This document shows, piece after piece, positions 1 through 9,685 of a stretch of DNA of 64,000 nucleotides (position 1 is its first letter; every line of letters starts with the position of its first letter). A program made the translations under genes and the position numbers. The notes under the pieces were generated by a model, which was not told where the DNA came from, did no database searches, and saw nothing but the letters and a program-made list of their open reading frames with translations. Location: assembly GCF_026262645.1 (NCBI RefSeq), contig NZ_SHNO01000001.1, forward strand, positions 1,984,001 to 2,048,000, read 5' to 3'. This DNA is from Candidatus Marimicrobium litorale. GTDB lineage: Bacteria > Pseudomonadota > Gammaproteobacteria > Pseudomonadales > Halieaceae.

Positions 1-640
1 ATGGGTTGGGCACCCCGTTGGGGAAATTGCCGTCCGCTTCATGGTGCAATTTAATAAATTCGAAGGGCAGGTGCTTTTCCAACAGATCAACCACCCGGCC
101 GGCGCCTCCGTTACCCGCGTCGGTCACTATTTTTAAACCCTTCAGCTTATCGAAATCGACGTACGACAACAGGTGCTCTACGTAGGCCTCGGAAGTATCC
201 AGTTGATACAGCGTGCCCCGCGTTACCGCCGGCGTAAACGCGTCTCTCTCCGCCAGGGCCTGAATGTCAAACAAGCCGGTGTCACCGGAAATTGGCCGAG
301 ATTCCTCCCGCACAAATTTCATGCCGTTGTAGTCTTTCGGGTTATGGCTCGCAGTAATCGCGATGCCACCATCCATTCCCGCATGCGACGTTGCAAAATA
401 GATTTCTTCCGTGCCGCACAACCCAATGTCATACACATCGACACCTTGCTCCAGCAAACCTTCCGAAACAGCGGCCTTGATAGACTCACTGCTCAGCCGG
501 ATATCATGTCCGACCACAACCTGCTTCGGCTTGACCACCTCAGCATAGGCCCGGCCGATACGCCGGGCGATGTCTTCATTAAGTTGGTCTGGCACACGAC
601 CGCGAACATCATACGCCTTGAAACAGGTTATTTTTTGCAC
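1..640 (-). CDS. manB: phosphomannomutase/phosphoglucomutase, partial (C-terminal part outside window)
   Basis: Interconverts mannose-6-P and mannose-1-P (or the glucose equivalents) for sugar-nucleotide synthesis in the cytoplasm. The visible 213 N-terminal residues begin QKITCFKAYDVRGRVP and carry the phosphohexomutase phosphoserine loop TASHNPKDYNG at about residues 97-107. The start is a GTG at 640, 11 bases after the galU stop; no ATG fits the conserved N terminus. The gene runs off the left edge, so the metal loop and sugar-binding domains are not seen. It is the last gene of a co-directional manC-galU-manB block. Mannose versus glucose preference cannot be decided from this part. Confidence 0.9.
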   Translation of the reverse strand, partial: MQKITCFKAYDVRGRVPDQLNEDIARRIGRAYAEVVKPKQVVVGHDIRLSSESIKAAVSEGLLEQGVDVYDIGLCGTEEIYFATSHAGMDGGIAITASHNPKDYNGMKFVREESRPISGDTGLFDIQALAERDAFTPAVTRGTLYQLDTSEAYVEHLLSYVDFDKLKGLKIVTDAGNGGAGRVVDLLEKHLPFEFIKLHHEADGNFPNGVPNP

Positions 641-651
641 GGGGAACTCGC

Positions 652-1494
652 TTAATCCTGGAGATAATAATTCTCGTAGACAAAATTGGTGGCTTCGACA
701 AAACCGGGGACACTGCCGCAATCGAAGCGCCTGCCCTTGAACTTGTAAGCCATTACACAACCCTGTGCAGCCTGTGTTTGCAGCGCATCCGTGATCTGAA
801 TCTCCCCGTTTGCGCCCGGGGAGGTATCCTGCAATATGTCGAAAATATCCGGAGTCAGTATGTAGCGTCCAATAATTGCCAGATTCGAGGGTGCGTCCGC
901 GGGATCAGGTTTCTCTACCATCTCATCCACGCGGTAAATACCCGACTTCAGGCTCTCTCCCCGAATAACGCCATATTTGTGCGTCTCGTCTTCCGGCACT
1001 TCCTGAATCGCGACGATTGAGCAACGGAACTGACGGTACAGCTCGGCCATTTGAGCGAGCACGCCGGGACCGTTGTTAATACATAAATCGTCAGAAAGCA
1101 AAACGCCAAAAGGCTCATTCCCGATCAGGGGCCTACCGGTAAGCACGGCATGTCCAAGCCCTTTCATCTCACGTTGGCGCACGGTGGTGAACACGCCCTT
1201 GTCCAATACATCACGAATACTGGCGAGATACGCCTCCTTTCCACTACCGGATATCTGGTGTTCCAACTCATAACTGATATCAAAATGATCGGTAATCGTG
1301 CGCTTGCCGCGGCCCGTCACCATGGCGCAGGTCGTCATCCCCGCCTCGATCGCCTCCTCGACCCCGTACTGCACCAATGGCTTATTCACCACGGGCAACA
1401 TTTCCTTGGGCATACTTTTGGTCGCCGGAAGAAAACGGGTTCCATATCCAGCAACCGGAAACAAACACTTGGTAATCACGTCAGAATTCCCCAC
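652..1494 (-). CDS. galU: UTP--glucose-1-phosphate uridylyltransferase
   Basis: Makes UDP-glucose from UTP and glucose-1-phosphate, the precursor for LPS core, exopolysaccharide and UDP-glucuronate. The 280-residue protein has the nucleotidyltransferase signature PVAGYGTRFLPATKSMPKEM near residues 13-32, with the expected Lys, then VNKPLVQYGVEEA and, later, DDLCINNGPGVL and VEKPDPADAPSNLAIIGRY. Length is slightly short of the usual 290-300 but no motif is missing. It lies 9 bases after manC and 11 before the phosphomannomutase, so the three are probably one transcript. This pairs GDP-mannose with UDP-glucose supply, as expected for an envelope polysaccharide locus. Confidence 0.95.
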   Translation of the reverse strand: MGNSDVITKCLFPVAGYGTRFLPATKSMPKEMLPVVNKPLVQYGVEEAIEAGMTTCAMVTGRGKRTITDHFDISYELEHQISGSGKEAYLASIRDVLDKGVFTTVRQREMKGLGHAVLTGRPLIGNEPFGVLLSDDLCINNGPGVLAQMAELYRQFRCSIVAIQEVPEDETHKYGVIRGESLKSGIYRVDEMVEKPDPADAPSNLAIIGRYILTPDIFDILQDTSPGANGEIQITDALQTQAAQGCVMAYKFKGRRFDCGSVPGFVEATNFVYENYYLQD

Positions 1495-1503
1495 TCAAAC
1501 ACA

Positions 1504-2916
1504 CTACTTCGGGCTACGTCCGTAGACGTCCTCGAAACGAACAATGTCATCCTCACCCAGGTAGGAACCTGACTGAACTTCAATTAACTCCAAAGGACTC
1601 TGGCCCGGGTTGGCCAGTCGATGCTTATGGCCTAACGGTATATAGGTCGATTCGTCTTCCGCCAGCATAAACACTTTGTCCTCACAGGTCACCTCAGCGG
1701 TACCCTTCACTACAATCCAGTGCTCAGCGCGATGGTGATGCATTTGCAAAGACAATTGTTGCCCCGGATTAACAACAATGCGTTTTACCTGAAAGCCATC
1801 AGAGATTACCAGCGATTCGTAGGAACCCCACGGGCGGTATACACGTCGGTGCAGCGACGCTTCAGTCCGTCCCTGCGCTTTCAGCATCGTTACGATTCGT
1901 TTTACGTCCTGCACCTTGTCGCGATTCGCCACCAGCACCGCATCGGCTGTTTCTACAACAACCAGATTGTCGACACCGGTTGCGGCAACCAACCGCGAGT
2001 CACTGCGAAGGTAACTGCTGCTGCAGTTGTCCATGATCACATCGCCGCGAGATACGTTGCCGTCGGCATCCTTATCCGCGACGTCCCACAAGGCCGACCA
2101 CGCGCCTACGTCACTCCAGCCACAATCGAGGGAAACCACTCCGCCCGAGCCCGTTTTTTCCATAACAGCATAATCAATACTGTCCCCGGGGCAGCGCATA
2201 AATATCTCGGCATCCGGACGCACAAAATGCATATCGGTCTCAGCTCTATCCATCGCATTTTGGCAGCAGGACAGCATATCCGGCGCAAGCCGGGCCAATT
2301 CGTCGAGGTAACTCTGGGCACGCAACAGAAACATTCCGCTGTTCCAGAGATATCCACCGTCCTGCAGGTACTCGCGCGCGGTCACCTCATCCGGCTTTTC
2401 GACAAAGCGTTCAAGCTCAAACAGATTATCCGACACAGCTGAGCCGCACTTGATATAACCGTATCCGGTCTCGGGCGCCGTAGGAATCACTCCAAAGGTC
2501 ATCAGCCTGCCTTCAACCGCCAGAGGCAGGGCCGTGTTTACCGCGTTCACGAACGCGTCCACGTTTTGGATCAGATGATCTGCCGGTAACACCAACAAAA
2601 CGGCTTCGGGATCACTGGTAATGGCCTGTATGGCCGCCAGGGCCACGGCGGGAGCGGTATTACGACCCTCGGGTTCAAGAATTAGCGCATCGGACTCAAT
2701 CTCCAGCTGCCGCATCTGTTCTGCGACCATGAAACGGTGCTCTTCATTACACACCACCACAGGGGCAGCTGAGGTGAGCCCTGCAGTGCGTCGCAGCGTT
2801 TCCTGCAACATCGTTATTTCACCGGCCAGGGGCAGGAATTGCTTCGGATGTGATTCCCGGGATACCGGCCATAGCCGACTGCCGACACCACCGGAAAGAA
2901 GTACAGGCGTTAACAT
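1504..2916 (-). CDS. manC: bifunctional mannose-1-phosphate guanylyltransferase / mannose-6-phosphate isomerase
   Basis: Makes GDP-mannose from mannose-1-P and GTP; in this bifunctional class the C-terminal cupin also isomerises fructose-6-P to mannose-6-P. The 470 residues open with the pyrophosphorylase motif LLSGGVGSRLWPVSRESHPK, followed by the sugar-binding motif FVEKPDEVTAREYL. The C-terminal type II PMI cupin starts near residue 350 (YRPWGSYESL) and carries QMHHHRAEHWIVVKGTAEV. Length is normal for the ManC/AlgA family. It is the first gene of the minus-strand block with galU and manB, facing fabA across a 245-base divergent gap. The end polysaccharide is unknown, since no glycosyltransferases are in the window. 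Confidence 0.94.
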   Translation of the reverse strand: MLTPVLLSGGVGSRLWPVSRESHPKQFLPLAGEITMLQETLRRTAGLTSAAPVVVCNEEHRFMVAEQMRQLEIESDALILEPEGRNTAPAVALAAIQAITSDPEAVLLVLPADHLIQNVDAFVNAVNTALPLAVEGRLMTFGVIPTAPETGYGYIKCGSAVSDNLFELERFVEKPDEVTAREYLQDGGYLWNSGMFLLRAQSYLDELARLAPDMLSCCQNAMDRAETDMHFVRPDAEIFMRCPGDSIDYAVMEKTGSGGVVSLDCGWSDVGAWSALWDVADKDADGNVSRGDVIMDNCSSSYLRSDSRLVAATGVDNLVVVETADAVLVANRDKVQDVKRIVTMLKAQGRTEASLHRRVYRPWGSYESLVISDGFQVKRIVVNPGQQLSLQMHHHRAEHWIVVKGTAEVTCEDKVFMLAEDESTYIPLGHKHRLANPGQSPLELIEVQSGSYLGEDDIVRFEDVYGRSPK

Positions 2917-3161
2917 CCGAATCCTCTATCGCAGGGCTGAAAACTTGTGCGCGCCGCGGTCACACAGCGCTGCTCCAGCGTATTAATACACCGCCTCCAA
3001 TGGTATCGGATGGGGCTATTTTTCGCCAGCAAAGCACTGGACTTGTGAGGCCCAGCTATTAAACTGAGCACCGGTTCGCAGGCATCATCTTGTCGATCGG
3101 CCACACTGCCCGTTGAAAACCGCTTTTACAGGACCTGAGTCTCACCTACTGTGGATAACTT

Positions 3162-3677
3162 ATGATCGGAAATAGCACCTATTCCAAAGATGACCTGGTC
3201 GCGTGCGGCAAAGGGGACCTGTTTGGACCCGGTAACGCGCAGCTTCCCACCGACCAGATGCTGATGGTAGACCGTATCACCCATATCAGCTCAGAAAACG
3301 GCGGCTACGGCAAAGGTGAAATAGTCGCCGAACTGGATATTGCGCCCGACCTGTGGTTTTTTGATTGTCACTTCCCGGGAGACCCGGTCATGCCCGGCTG
3401 CCTTGGTCTGGATGCGATGTGGCAACTGGTGGGCTTTTTTCTTGGCTGGCGCGGCAACCCCGGCCGGGGCCGAGCGCTGGGATGTGGCGAGGTGAAATTC
3501 AGCGGGCAGATACTCCCTAGCGCCACGAAGATTGTCTACACTATCAATATCAAGCGGGTGATTGAACGGAAGTTGGTAATGGGTATCGCCGATGGCGCTC
3601 TCGCGGTGAATGATCGTGAAATCTACACCGCAAAAGACCTGCGGGTCGGGCTATTCACATCTACGGAGTCTTTTTAG
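3162..3677 (+). CDS. fabA: 3-hydroxydecanoyl-ACP dehydratase/isomerase
   Basis: Dehydrates beta-hydroxyacyl-ACP and isomerises trans-2- to cis-3-decenoyl-ACP, the entry step of anaerobic-type unsaturated fatty acid synthesis. The protein is 171 residues, the size of E. coli FabA, with catalytic His70 in [17 protein letters not shown] and Asp84 just after it, at the same positions as in E. coli. The ATG at 3162 gives the conserved N-terminal length and follows TGTGGATAACTT. fabB starts 4 bases after the stop, so the two are translated as one operon. I saw no clear FabR or FadR operator in the upstream gap. Confidence 0.97.
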   Translation: MIGNSTYSKDDLVACGKGDLFGPGNAQLPTDQMLMVDRITHISSENGGYGKGEIVAELDIAPDLWFFDCHFPGDPVMPGCLGLDAMWQLVGFFLGWRGNPGRGRALGCGEVKFSGQILPSATKIVYTINIKRVIERKLVMGIADGALAVNDREIYTAKDLRVGLFTSTESF

Positions 3678-3681
3678 GCGC

Positions 3682-4905
3682 ATGAGTAAACGAGTCGTTA
3701 TTACCGGACTAGGTATTGTCTCCTGCCTTGGCAACGATGCGGATGCCGTAGCACAGGCACTCTACGATGGTCGCTCCGGCATCAGTGCTAGCGAGGAACA
3801 AGTAGAGGCAGGCATGCGCTCGCATATCTCCGGCGCGCCCTCTATCGACCTCAGCGAACACATTGACCGCAAGCAATTGCGATTTATGGGCAACGCCGCT
3901 GCCTTTGCTTATATATCGATGCAACAGGCCATCGCCGATGCGCGACTGGAGCCGACACACGTCTCCAATCCTCGCACCGGCATCATTGCTGGCTCCGGCG
4001 GTGCTTCCTCTGCGAGCCAAGTCGAGGCGGCAGATATTTTGCGGGAAAGAGGCCTGCGCAGGGTCGGCCCATACCGAGTGACACAAACCATGGGCAGCAC
4101 AGTCTCGGCCTGTCTCGCTACCCCCTTCAAAATCAAGGGCGTGAACTACTCTATTTCCTCGGCCTGCTCTACCAGCGCGCACTGCATTGGAAACGCAATG
4201 GAGCAAATTCAACTCGGCAAGCAAGACCTCGTTTTCGCAGGCGGCGGCGAAGAGCTGCACTGGACCTTGAGTTGTCTGTTCGACGCCATGGGCGCGCTGT
4301 CTACCCAATACAACGATACACCGGAAAAGGCCTCCCGGGCTTATGACGCCAACCGCGATGGTTTCGTTATCGCCGGTGGCGGCGGCATGCTTGTTGTAGA
4401 AGAACTCGAACACGCCAAGGCACGGGGAGCAAAAATCTATGCCGAACTGGTGGGCTATGGCGCCACCTCCGATGGGCACGACATGGTATCGCCATCTGGA
4501 GAAGGCGCCACGCGCTGCATGCAGCAGGCGCTCGCCACCGTCGAGGGCGCAGTGGACTACATAAACGCCCATGGCACCAGCACCCCGGCCGGCGACATTC
4601 AGGAATTGAAAGCCGTCAAGACAGCCTATGCAGGTGCGGACATTCCCGTGGTGGGCTCCACCAAGTCACTGTCGGGCCACTCTCTGGGCGCTGCCGGTGT
4701 ACAGGAAGCCATCTACTCTCTGCTTATGCAACAACGCGGATTCATCGCCGCGTCTGCCAATATCGAGGAACTGGATCCGGAAGCCGAGGGCATGCCCATC
4801 GCGTTGCAGCGTCACGACGGTGTCGATCTGCAACGCGTAATGTCTAACAGCTTCGGCTTCGGCGGCACCAACGCATCGCTGGTGTTCCAGAAATATTCCG
4901 CCTAG
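3682..4905 (+). CDS. fabB: 3-oxoacyl-ACP synthase I (beta-ketoacyl-ACP synthase I)
   Basis: Condenses malonyl-ACP with acyl-ACP and is needed to extend the cis-3-decenoyl-ACP made by FabA. The 407-residue thiolase-fold enzyme has the catalytic Cys at about 162 ([12 protein letters not shown]), the first His in [11 protein letters not shown] near 297, and the second in [14 protein letters not shown] near 332: a full Cys-His-His triad. An in-frame extension to 3610 lies inside fabA and is rejected; the ATG at 3682 gives the family N terminus [14 protein letters not shown]. The fabA-fabB pair is typical of Gammaproteobacteria that make unsaturated fatty acids without oxygen. Confidence 0.97.
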   Translation: MSKRVVITGLGIVSCLGNDADAVAQALYDGRSGISASEEQVEAGMRSHISGAPSIDLSEHIDRKQLRFMGNAAAFAYISMQQAIADARLEPTHVSNPRTGIIAGSGGASSASQVEAADILRERGLRRVGPYRVTQTMGSTVSACLATPFKIKGVNYSISSACSTSAHCIGNAMEQIQLGKQDLVFAGGGEELHWTLSCLFDAMGALSTQYNDTPEKASRAYDANRDGFVIAGGGGMLVVEELEHAKARGAKIYAELVGYGATSDGHDMVSPSGEGATRCMQQALATVEGAVDYINAHGTSTPAGDIQELKAVKTAYAGADIPVVGSTKSLSGHSLGAAGVQEAIYSLLMQQRGFIAASANIEELDPEAEGMPIALQRHDGVDLQRVMSNSFGFGGTNASLVFQKYSA

Positions 4906-4975
4906 TCAGCTGCCATTTCGCGCTTTAATGGCGACGATATGCGCAGATTCATAGCGACCAGTGTCGTAACAGGCA

Positions 4976-6178
4976 CTACACCAGTAGATCCAGCAAGAGC
5001 ACATCCACCCGCTCACCCTCTGCCACTGTTCGGCCCGCAGGGATAATGGCCAGCGCATTACTGGCAGAAACCGAACGCAATACGCCGGAACTCTGGTTAG
5101 CGTACCGAGTGGCGCGCAATCCATCCGAGGTCGCCTCAACAGTCACTCGCAGATACTCCTGCCTGCGCCCCGCTTTGCTGACAGTGAAGGACGCTCGCGC
5201 TTGCAAACTCGGCACAGCCGGTTCATCCACTCCCTGTCGCTTCATGAGAAAAGGCCGGGCGATCAAGCAGAAGGTAACGAACACCGAAGAGGGATTACCC
5301 GGTAAGCCAATGAACGGAGTATCCGCGATTCGACCGAAAGCGAGCGGCTTACCGGGCTTGATCGCAAGCTTCCAAAGGTCGAGACATCCCAATCGCTCTA
5401 CCTGATTTTTGACATGATCTTCCTCACCCACGGACACGCCACCGGTTGTAATCACACAATCTGCGTTCTGTGCGGCCTCTGTCAAAGCCTCCGCAGTCGC
5501 TTCGGGACTATCGGGAATGATTCCGTAGTCTACCGGCTCCATGTGCAAACCACGCAACAGACCCGCCAGGGTATAGCGATTGGAATTGTAAATCGCGCCC
5601 TCGCGAAGGGAATGCTCGCCCGGCTCAACCAGCTCATCCCCCGTGGACAGCATCGCCACACGCAGCGGTCGATAGACGTCAACGTCACTGCAGCCCACAG
5701 AGGCTAACAGACCTAAATCCTGAGGGCGCAGCACGCGACCCGGCTGCAGTATAGTCTCGCCCGAGCGCACATCCTGCCCCCGGAGTCGAATATTTTGATG
5801 CCGATGAACAGCAGAGGAAAAACTCACCTTGCCGTTCACCTCGGAGCAATCCTCTTGCATAACGACGGTGTCGGCGCCCGGGGGAATCATCGCTCCGGTA
5901 AAAATCCGCGCCGCCGTTGCGCCCGCTAATGGCAGTGCGGGATGGCCTGCAGGTATGCGCTGCGACACGGTCAGCGGAGCCGAGGCATCCTCGGCACGAA
6001 GAGCATAGCCATCCATCGCACTGTTATCGGCGGGCGGCACGTCAATCGAGGAAACAACCGGTTGAGCCAGAACAAATCCCAGAGCCTCCAGTAAAGGAAC
6101 GCGCTGAGGGTCGGGCAGCGTAACAGCCGCAGCCAGCACATGCGCCAGAACCGTATCGACCGGCAGCAGGTCACTCAT
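4976..6178 (-). CDS. moeA: molybdopterin molybdenumtransferase
   Basis: Inserts molybdate into adenylylated molybdopterin to complete the molybdenum cofactor. The 400-residue protein has the domain order of MoeA: N-terminal LPVDTVLAHVL and the SIDVPPADNSAMDGYALRA loop, the central MoCF-like domain with STGDELVEPG, TTGGVSVGEEDHVK and LPGNPSSVF, and a C-terminal beta-barrel. Its ATG overlaps the moaB stop by 4 bases (ATGA), so the two are translationally coupled. No molybdoenzyme or molybdate transporter is in the window. It is convergent with fabB, with about 70 bases between them and no visible terminator. Confidence 0.95.
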   Translation of the reverse strand: MSDLLPVDTVLAHVLAAAVTLPDPQRVPLLEALGFVLAQPVVSSIDVPPADNSAMDGYALRAEDASAPLTVSQRIPAGHPALPLAGATAARIFTGAMIPPGADTVVMQEDCSEVNGKVSFSSAVHRHQNIRLRGQDVRSGETILQPGRVLRPQDLGLLASVGCSDVDVYRPLRVAMLSTGDELVEPGEHSLREGAIYNSNRYTLAGLLRGLHMEPVDYGIIPDSPEATAEALTEAAQNADCVITTGGVSVGEEDHVKNQVERLGCLDLWKLAIKPGKPLAFGRIADTPFIGLPGNPSSVFVTFCLIARPFLMKRQGVDEPAVPSLQARASFTVSKAGRRQEYLRVTVEATSDGLRATRYANQSSGVLRSVSASNALAIIPAGRTVAEGERVDVLLLDLLV

Positions 6179-6705
6179 GCATTGCTCTGACGCACACTGA
6201 GAACACCCACGAAATTACAGGGGCGATGACGGCTGTCCAGTTGCTCCCGGATGACACCCTGCCAGGCCGTCTTGCAGGCGCCGGTCGAGCCGGGCATGCA
6301 AAAGATGACCGTGTCATTAGCAAACCCCGCAAGAGCACGAGATTGCACCGTTGAGGAGCCAATCTCATCATAAGACAGGGCACGGAATACTTCTCCGAAA
6401 CCATCAATGTCTTTATCAAACAGTGGCTGCACCGCTTCTGGCGTGGAGTCACGCCCGGAAAAGCCGGTGCCTCCCGTTACGAGCACAGCGTTGATTCCCG
6501 GCACCGCGATCCATGCGGACAGTATCGCGCGGATCTGATAGATATCATCGGGCACAATGTCACGCTCCACTGCACGATGACCCTCAGCCTCAAGCGCCTG
6601 CACCAGATACTCGCCGGAACTATCCGTTTCGGGTATCCGGGTGTCTGATACGGTCAACACCGCGATCGCAAGCGATTGTGTGGTTCCGTTAGTTGCCTTT
6701 GGCAT
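6175..6705 (-). CDS. moaB: molybdenum cofactor biosynthesis protein B (MoaB/MogA family)
   Basis: A MoaB/Mog-fold protein that acts on molybdopterin before MoeA. The 176-residue sequence has the family motifs TVSDTR (about 18-23), VTGGTGFSGRDSTPEAVQPL (about 75-94) and MPGSTGACKTAW near 145. In bacteria without MogA, proteins of this family are thought to adenylylate molybdopterin; whether this one does is inference. It sits directly before moeA with a 4-base overlap, and 11 bases after the RmlD-like gene. The gap is too short for a Moco riboswitch. Confidence 0.93.
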   Translation of the reverse strand: MPKATNGTTQSLAIAVLTVSDTRIPETDSSGEYLVQALEAEGHRAVERDIVPDDIYQIRAILSAWIAVPGINAVLVTGGTGFSGRDSTPEAVQPLFDKDIDGFGEVFRALSYDEIGSSTVQSRALAGFANDTVIFCMPGSTGACKTAWQGVIREQLDSRHRPCNFVGVLSVRQSNA

Positions 6706-6716
6706 GTGCCGTTCCT

Positions 6717-7577
6717 CTAATTTTTTTCGTAGTAGTGCTTTACAAGATCACCGACCGCACTGCGCCAGGGCACCTGTCGGATCGCGAATGTATTGCGAAT
6801 CCGCGCGCAGTCCAGTGTCCTGTCCAGCGACGGCAGATCACCGGACTCGCTCTCCAGTTGCACCGCTGATGAACTGAACTCGGAAAACTGGGAAGCTGCA
6901 GCGAGAAGCGCCTCGGCGAACTCATAGTACGTGGCGTTATCGGCACTTCCATAGTGGTATATCCCCCACGCTTCCAGGCCGGTGCCCAGTTGATCAAGGA
7001 TTGCCAGAATCACCCGCGCGCCGTCCGCGGCCGCTACCGGGCACCCGCGCAGATTGTTGTCCAGAACCAGGCTGTCGCCCTCCTGCAAAGGACCCAGGAT
7101 CTGACTGATAAGATTCGCGCCCCCGTCAGAAAAAACCGGGCCGAAGCGTAATAGCAAATGACGTTGACAGCCGCTTTCAACGATCTGCTCTGCCTGGGCA
7201 AGCAACTGCCCAACGGTTTCCTCGTTGTCGGGACAATCCGCTTCATCGTAGGACCGGCCTAACTGGCCGGAAAAAACTCTGGAGCTGGAAACAAACAGGT
7301 AGGCAGTGCCGCTGCGCTGGCAAGCCTTGGCAACCCAGTGACAGCGCTTTAAGTCCTGCTGCTGGATTTGTGTGCCGCTGTCGCCCGCGGCCTCTATGCG
7401 CACATCAACAACAATGTCGCTCTTGGCCCGCACAACGCTTTTCTTCGCCTGTCGCTCACTTTTCCAGCGACAGGCAGACCGACTCATGGTGATAAATTCG
7501 TGGCGCCCCAGTGTCGTCTGCCGTTCGACGATTGCAGCGCCAAGGGGGGTATCGAAACCCAGTAAAAGTACACGCAT
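6717..7577 (-). CDS. RmlD-like sugar-nucleotide-binding (extended SDR) protein, catalytic Tyr/Lys absent
   Basis: The 286-residue protein has the fold signature of dTDP-4-dehydrorhamnose reductases: a Rossmann start MRVLLLGFDTPLGAAI, the strand YLFVSSSRVFSGQLG, the segment SYDEADCPDN, then LLLRFGPVFSDGG. The position of the catalytic YxxxK (YGRSKxxGE in RmlD) reads VGQLLAQAE, so both Tyr and Lys appear lost. The glycine-rich loop is also altered (GFDTPLG instead of GxxGxxG). It may bind a nucleotide sugar or NAD(P) without redox activity. It lies between ssb and moaB on the same strand and has no obvious partner pathway here. Confidence 0.75.
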   Translation of the reverse strand: MRVLLLGFDTPLGAAIVERQTTLGRHEFITMSRSACRWKSERQAKKSVVRAKSDIVVDVRIEAAGDSGTQIQQQDLKRCHWVAKACQRSGTAYLFVSSSRVFSGQLGRSYDEADCPDNEETVGQLLAQAEQIVESGCQRHLLLRFGPVFSDGGANLISQILGPLQEGDSLVLDNNLRGCPVAAADGARVILAILDQLGTGLEAWGIYHYGSADNATYYEFAEALLAAASQFSEFSSSAVQLESESGDLPSLDRTLDCARIRNTFAIRQVPWRSAVGDLVKHYYEKN

Positions 7578-7630
7578 CGAAATAACCCAGCGGGCTAAAC
7601 CGGATGAGCGCTCATGGGCGCCCGGACAGT

Positions 7631-8116
7631 CTAGAACGGAATATCATCATCAAAATTTTCCACGTTCCCCGCCGGAGCAGGAGGGGGGGCCGCCGCAGGT
7701 GCTCGCGGCGGTGCTGACTGGCCCTGTTTCTGCTGGAAATCCTGGTTGTAACCACCGTCACCCATCTTGGTGTCGCCACGGGAATCAAGCATTTGCATTT
7801 CTGCAGCGACGACCTCCGTGGTGTATTTATCCTGGCCCTCTTTATCCTGCCACTTGCGGGTGCGCAGGCTCCCTTCCAGATACACCTTCGAGCCCTTGCG
7901 CAGGTACTCACCGGCAATTTCCGCGAGGCGATTGAAAAACACCACACGATGCCACTCCGTGCGCTCCTGTGGCTGACCGGTCTGCTTGTCTTTCCAGGAC
8001 TCCGAGGTCGCCACGGAAATATTGGTAATCGCCGCACCAGCTTGGGAGTACCTGACTTCCGGATCATTGCCCAGATTGCCTACGAGGATTACCTTGTTAA
8101 CACCCCGTGTAGCCAT
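7631..8116 (-). CDS. ssb: single-stranded DNA-binding protein
   Basis: Binds single-stranded DNA during replication, recombination and repair. The 161 residues contain an N-terminal OB fold ([20 protein letters not shown]... to about 110, with [16 protein letters not shown]), a disordered Pro/Ala/Gln linker, and the acidic C-terminal tip DDDIPF that recruits partner proteins. Length is close to E. coli SSB (178). It lies downstream of the MFS gene with 137 bases between, in the same neighbourhood as uvrA, which matches the pseudomonad arrangement. I found no convincing LexA box here. Confidence 0.97.
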   Translation of the reverse strand: MATRGVNKVILVGNLGNDPEVRYSQAGAAITNISVATSESWKDKQTGQPQERTEWHRVVFFNRLAEIAGEYLRKGSKVYLEGSLRTRKWQDKEGQDKYTTEVVAAEMQMLDSRGDTKMGDGGYNQDFQQKQGQSAPPRAPAAAPPPAPAGNVENFDDDIPF

Positions 8117-8253
8117 ACGTTTTCCTCACTAAATTGAATAACACGATACGTCTGTAAACGTGAGGACTATATCAACCCCACCGCGTAATTGCGACAACCT
8201 GACGATGCAAAGTCCATCAATTCGGGCCGCCTCGCGGTGTGCCGAGTGCCGCG

Positions 8254-9468
8254 CTACTGCGCCGCTGCCGGTGTGCCGCCACTGTGAACGTCAGGACCGG
8301 TGCGAAACACGGCCAGCCACCAAATAAGCACTAGCCCCAGGCAGGCGCCCATCAGCGCATGCGCTCCCGCATGCTGCAGCAACCAACCGCCGCCAGCACC
8401 ACCGGCGAAAGCGCCCATGAACTGGCATGTTGAATAGACGCCCATAGCCGCGCCCTTGCCATCGGCATCTACCGCTTTACTGACCTGAGAGGGCAGCGTG
8501 GCCTCCAGATAATTGAACCCCACGAAGAAGAGACACATGCCACCATAGAAAACGGGACTGCTCGGCACGATTCCTACAATGAGCGATGCCACAAAAACCA
8601 GTGCAATGGCGACAAGAAAAGCCCAGCGCAGTTGCCCCTTGCGCTCCGCCAGGATCATCAGAGGTACGATGCCCAGCAGCGAGAGCAGCAGGACAGGCAG
8701 GTACACCAGCCAGTGACTCGCCCGGTCAACCGTAAAGGAACCCTCCAGCAGGCCCGGGACTACCAGAAACATCGCGGTTAGCACAAAATGAAGCACAAAT
8801 ACGCCGATATTCAGGCGCATCAGCAAACCGTCTCGCAAGCTATGTGCGAGCAAACCCCATTGTGCGCCGTTACTGCGCGTCGACCGATCCGCACGTTGCG
8901 GTGTCGGCACTACCCAAATGACCAGAGCGATGCCGCTGACGGCAAGCAACGCGGTAAACCAGAATACTCCCGCAAGATCACTCACAGACGCGACCAGGGG
9001 CCCCAACACCAAAGCCAGTATAAAAGAGAAGCCAATGCTGGCGCCCACCAGCGCCATCGCCTTGGTGCGCTGCTCCTCCCGGGTCAAGTCTGCCACCATC
9101 GCCATCACGGTACTGGCAATCGCCCCGGCACCCTGCAGCAGGCGACCAAGTACTATGCCCTCTATGCTGTCTGCCATAGCGGCCACCGCACTGCCCAGAG
9201 CAAACAGCAACAGACCGCCGACGATCACCGGCTTGCGCCCCACCCTGTCGGACAACCATCCCAGGGGCACCTGCAGCAGGGCCTGCATGAGGCCGTACAC
9301 GCCAATAGCGAGCCCGATCAGGGTTGGCGTAGCCCCCGGCAGGTCCGCCGCGTAGAGCGCCAGCAGGGGGAGCACCATGAACAGACCCAGCATGCGAAAA
9401 CAGTAAAGCACTGCAAGCGCACCGACCGAGCGACGCTCATCCGGGGACATGGGATGTTCGGTTATCAC
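8254..9468 (-). CDS. major facilitator superfamily transporter
   Basis: A 404-residue inner-membrane transporter with about 12 hydrophobic segments. The loop between TM2 and TM3 has MFS motif A (GWLSDRVGRKPVIVGG), and TM4 has GRLLQGAGAIAS, both typical of drug:H+ antiporter-like members. The substrate is unknown. In Pseudomonas genomes an MFS gene holds the same place between ssb and uvrA, so this is conserved synteny rather than an accessory insertion. The start at 9468 (MITEHPMSPDERR) is accepted; a second Met at codon 7 is possible. It diverges from uvrA across a 217-base gap. Confidence 0.92.
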   Translation of the reverse strand: MITEHPMSPDERRSVGALAVLYCFRMLGLFMVLPLLALYAADLPGATPTLIGLAIGVYGLMQALLQVPLGWLSDRVGRKPVIVGGLLLFALGSAVAAMADSIEGIVLGRLLQGAGAIASTVMAMVADLTREEQRTKAMALVGASIGFSFILALVLGPLVASVSDLAGVFWFTALLAVSGIALVIWVVPTPQRADRSTRSNGAQWGLLAHSLRDGLLMRLNIGVFVLHFVLTAMFLVVPGLLEGSFTVDRASHWLVYLPVLLLSLLGIVPLMILAERKGQLRWAFLVAIALVFVASLIVGIVPSSPVFYGGMCLFFVGFNYLEATLPSQVSKAVDADGKGAAMGVYSTCQFMGAFAGGAGGGWLLQHAGAHALMGACLGLVLIWWLAVFRTGPDVHSGGTPAAAQ

Positions 9469-9622
9469 TTGATTTTAATTCACACCGGCGGGTTCAAAGG
9501 CAGCGCCATATCCTAACAGTTTGATCCGCGATAGCCCATCTCTATGACGCCTTCCCGCAAGCGAACGCAGGCTAATGCCGACCTTCCTGCTGCCGCCCTG
9601 ACCACGAAATCAAAAACCGCCT

Positions 9623-9650
9623 TTGTGACTGGCTTATAAGAGATTATACT
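9623..9650 (+). promoter_or_regulatory. candidate sigma70 promoter of uvrA
   Basis: TTGTGA (4/6 match to the -35 box) at 9623-9628 and TATACT (5/6 match to the -10 box) at 9645-9650, with a 16-base spacer. Transcription would start about 30 bases before the uvrA start. No CTG-N10-CAG LexA box overlaps it. Confidence 0.55.
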
Positions 9651-9685
9651 GCCTGGTTTCCGTTTTCGACGTGCAAGAGGTTCTT

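Noticed and set aside
6706..6716. Molybdenum cofactor riboswitch before moaB
   Set aside because: Only 11 bases separate moaB from the upstream gene.
9600..9685. LexA/SOS box upstream of uvrA
   Set aside because: CTGGCTTATAAG...TATACTG looked suggestive, but there is no CTG-N10-CAG spacing; the match is no better than chance.
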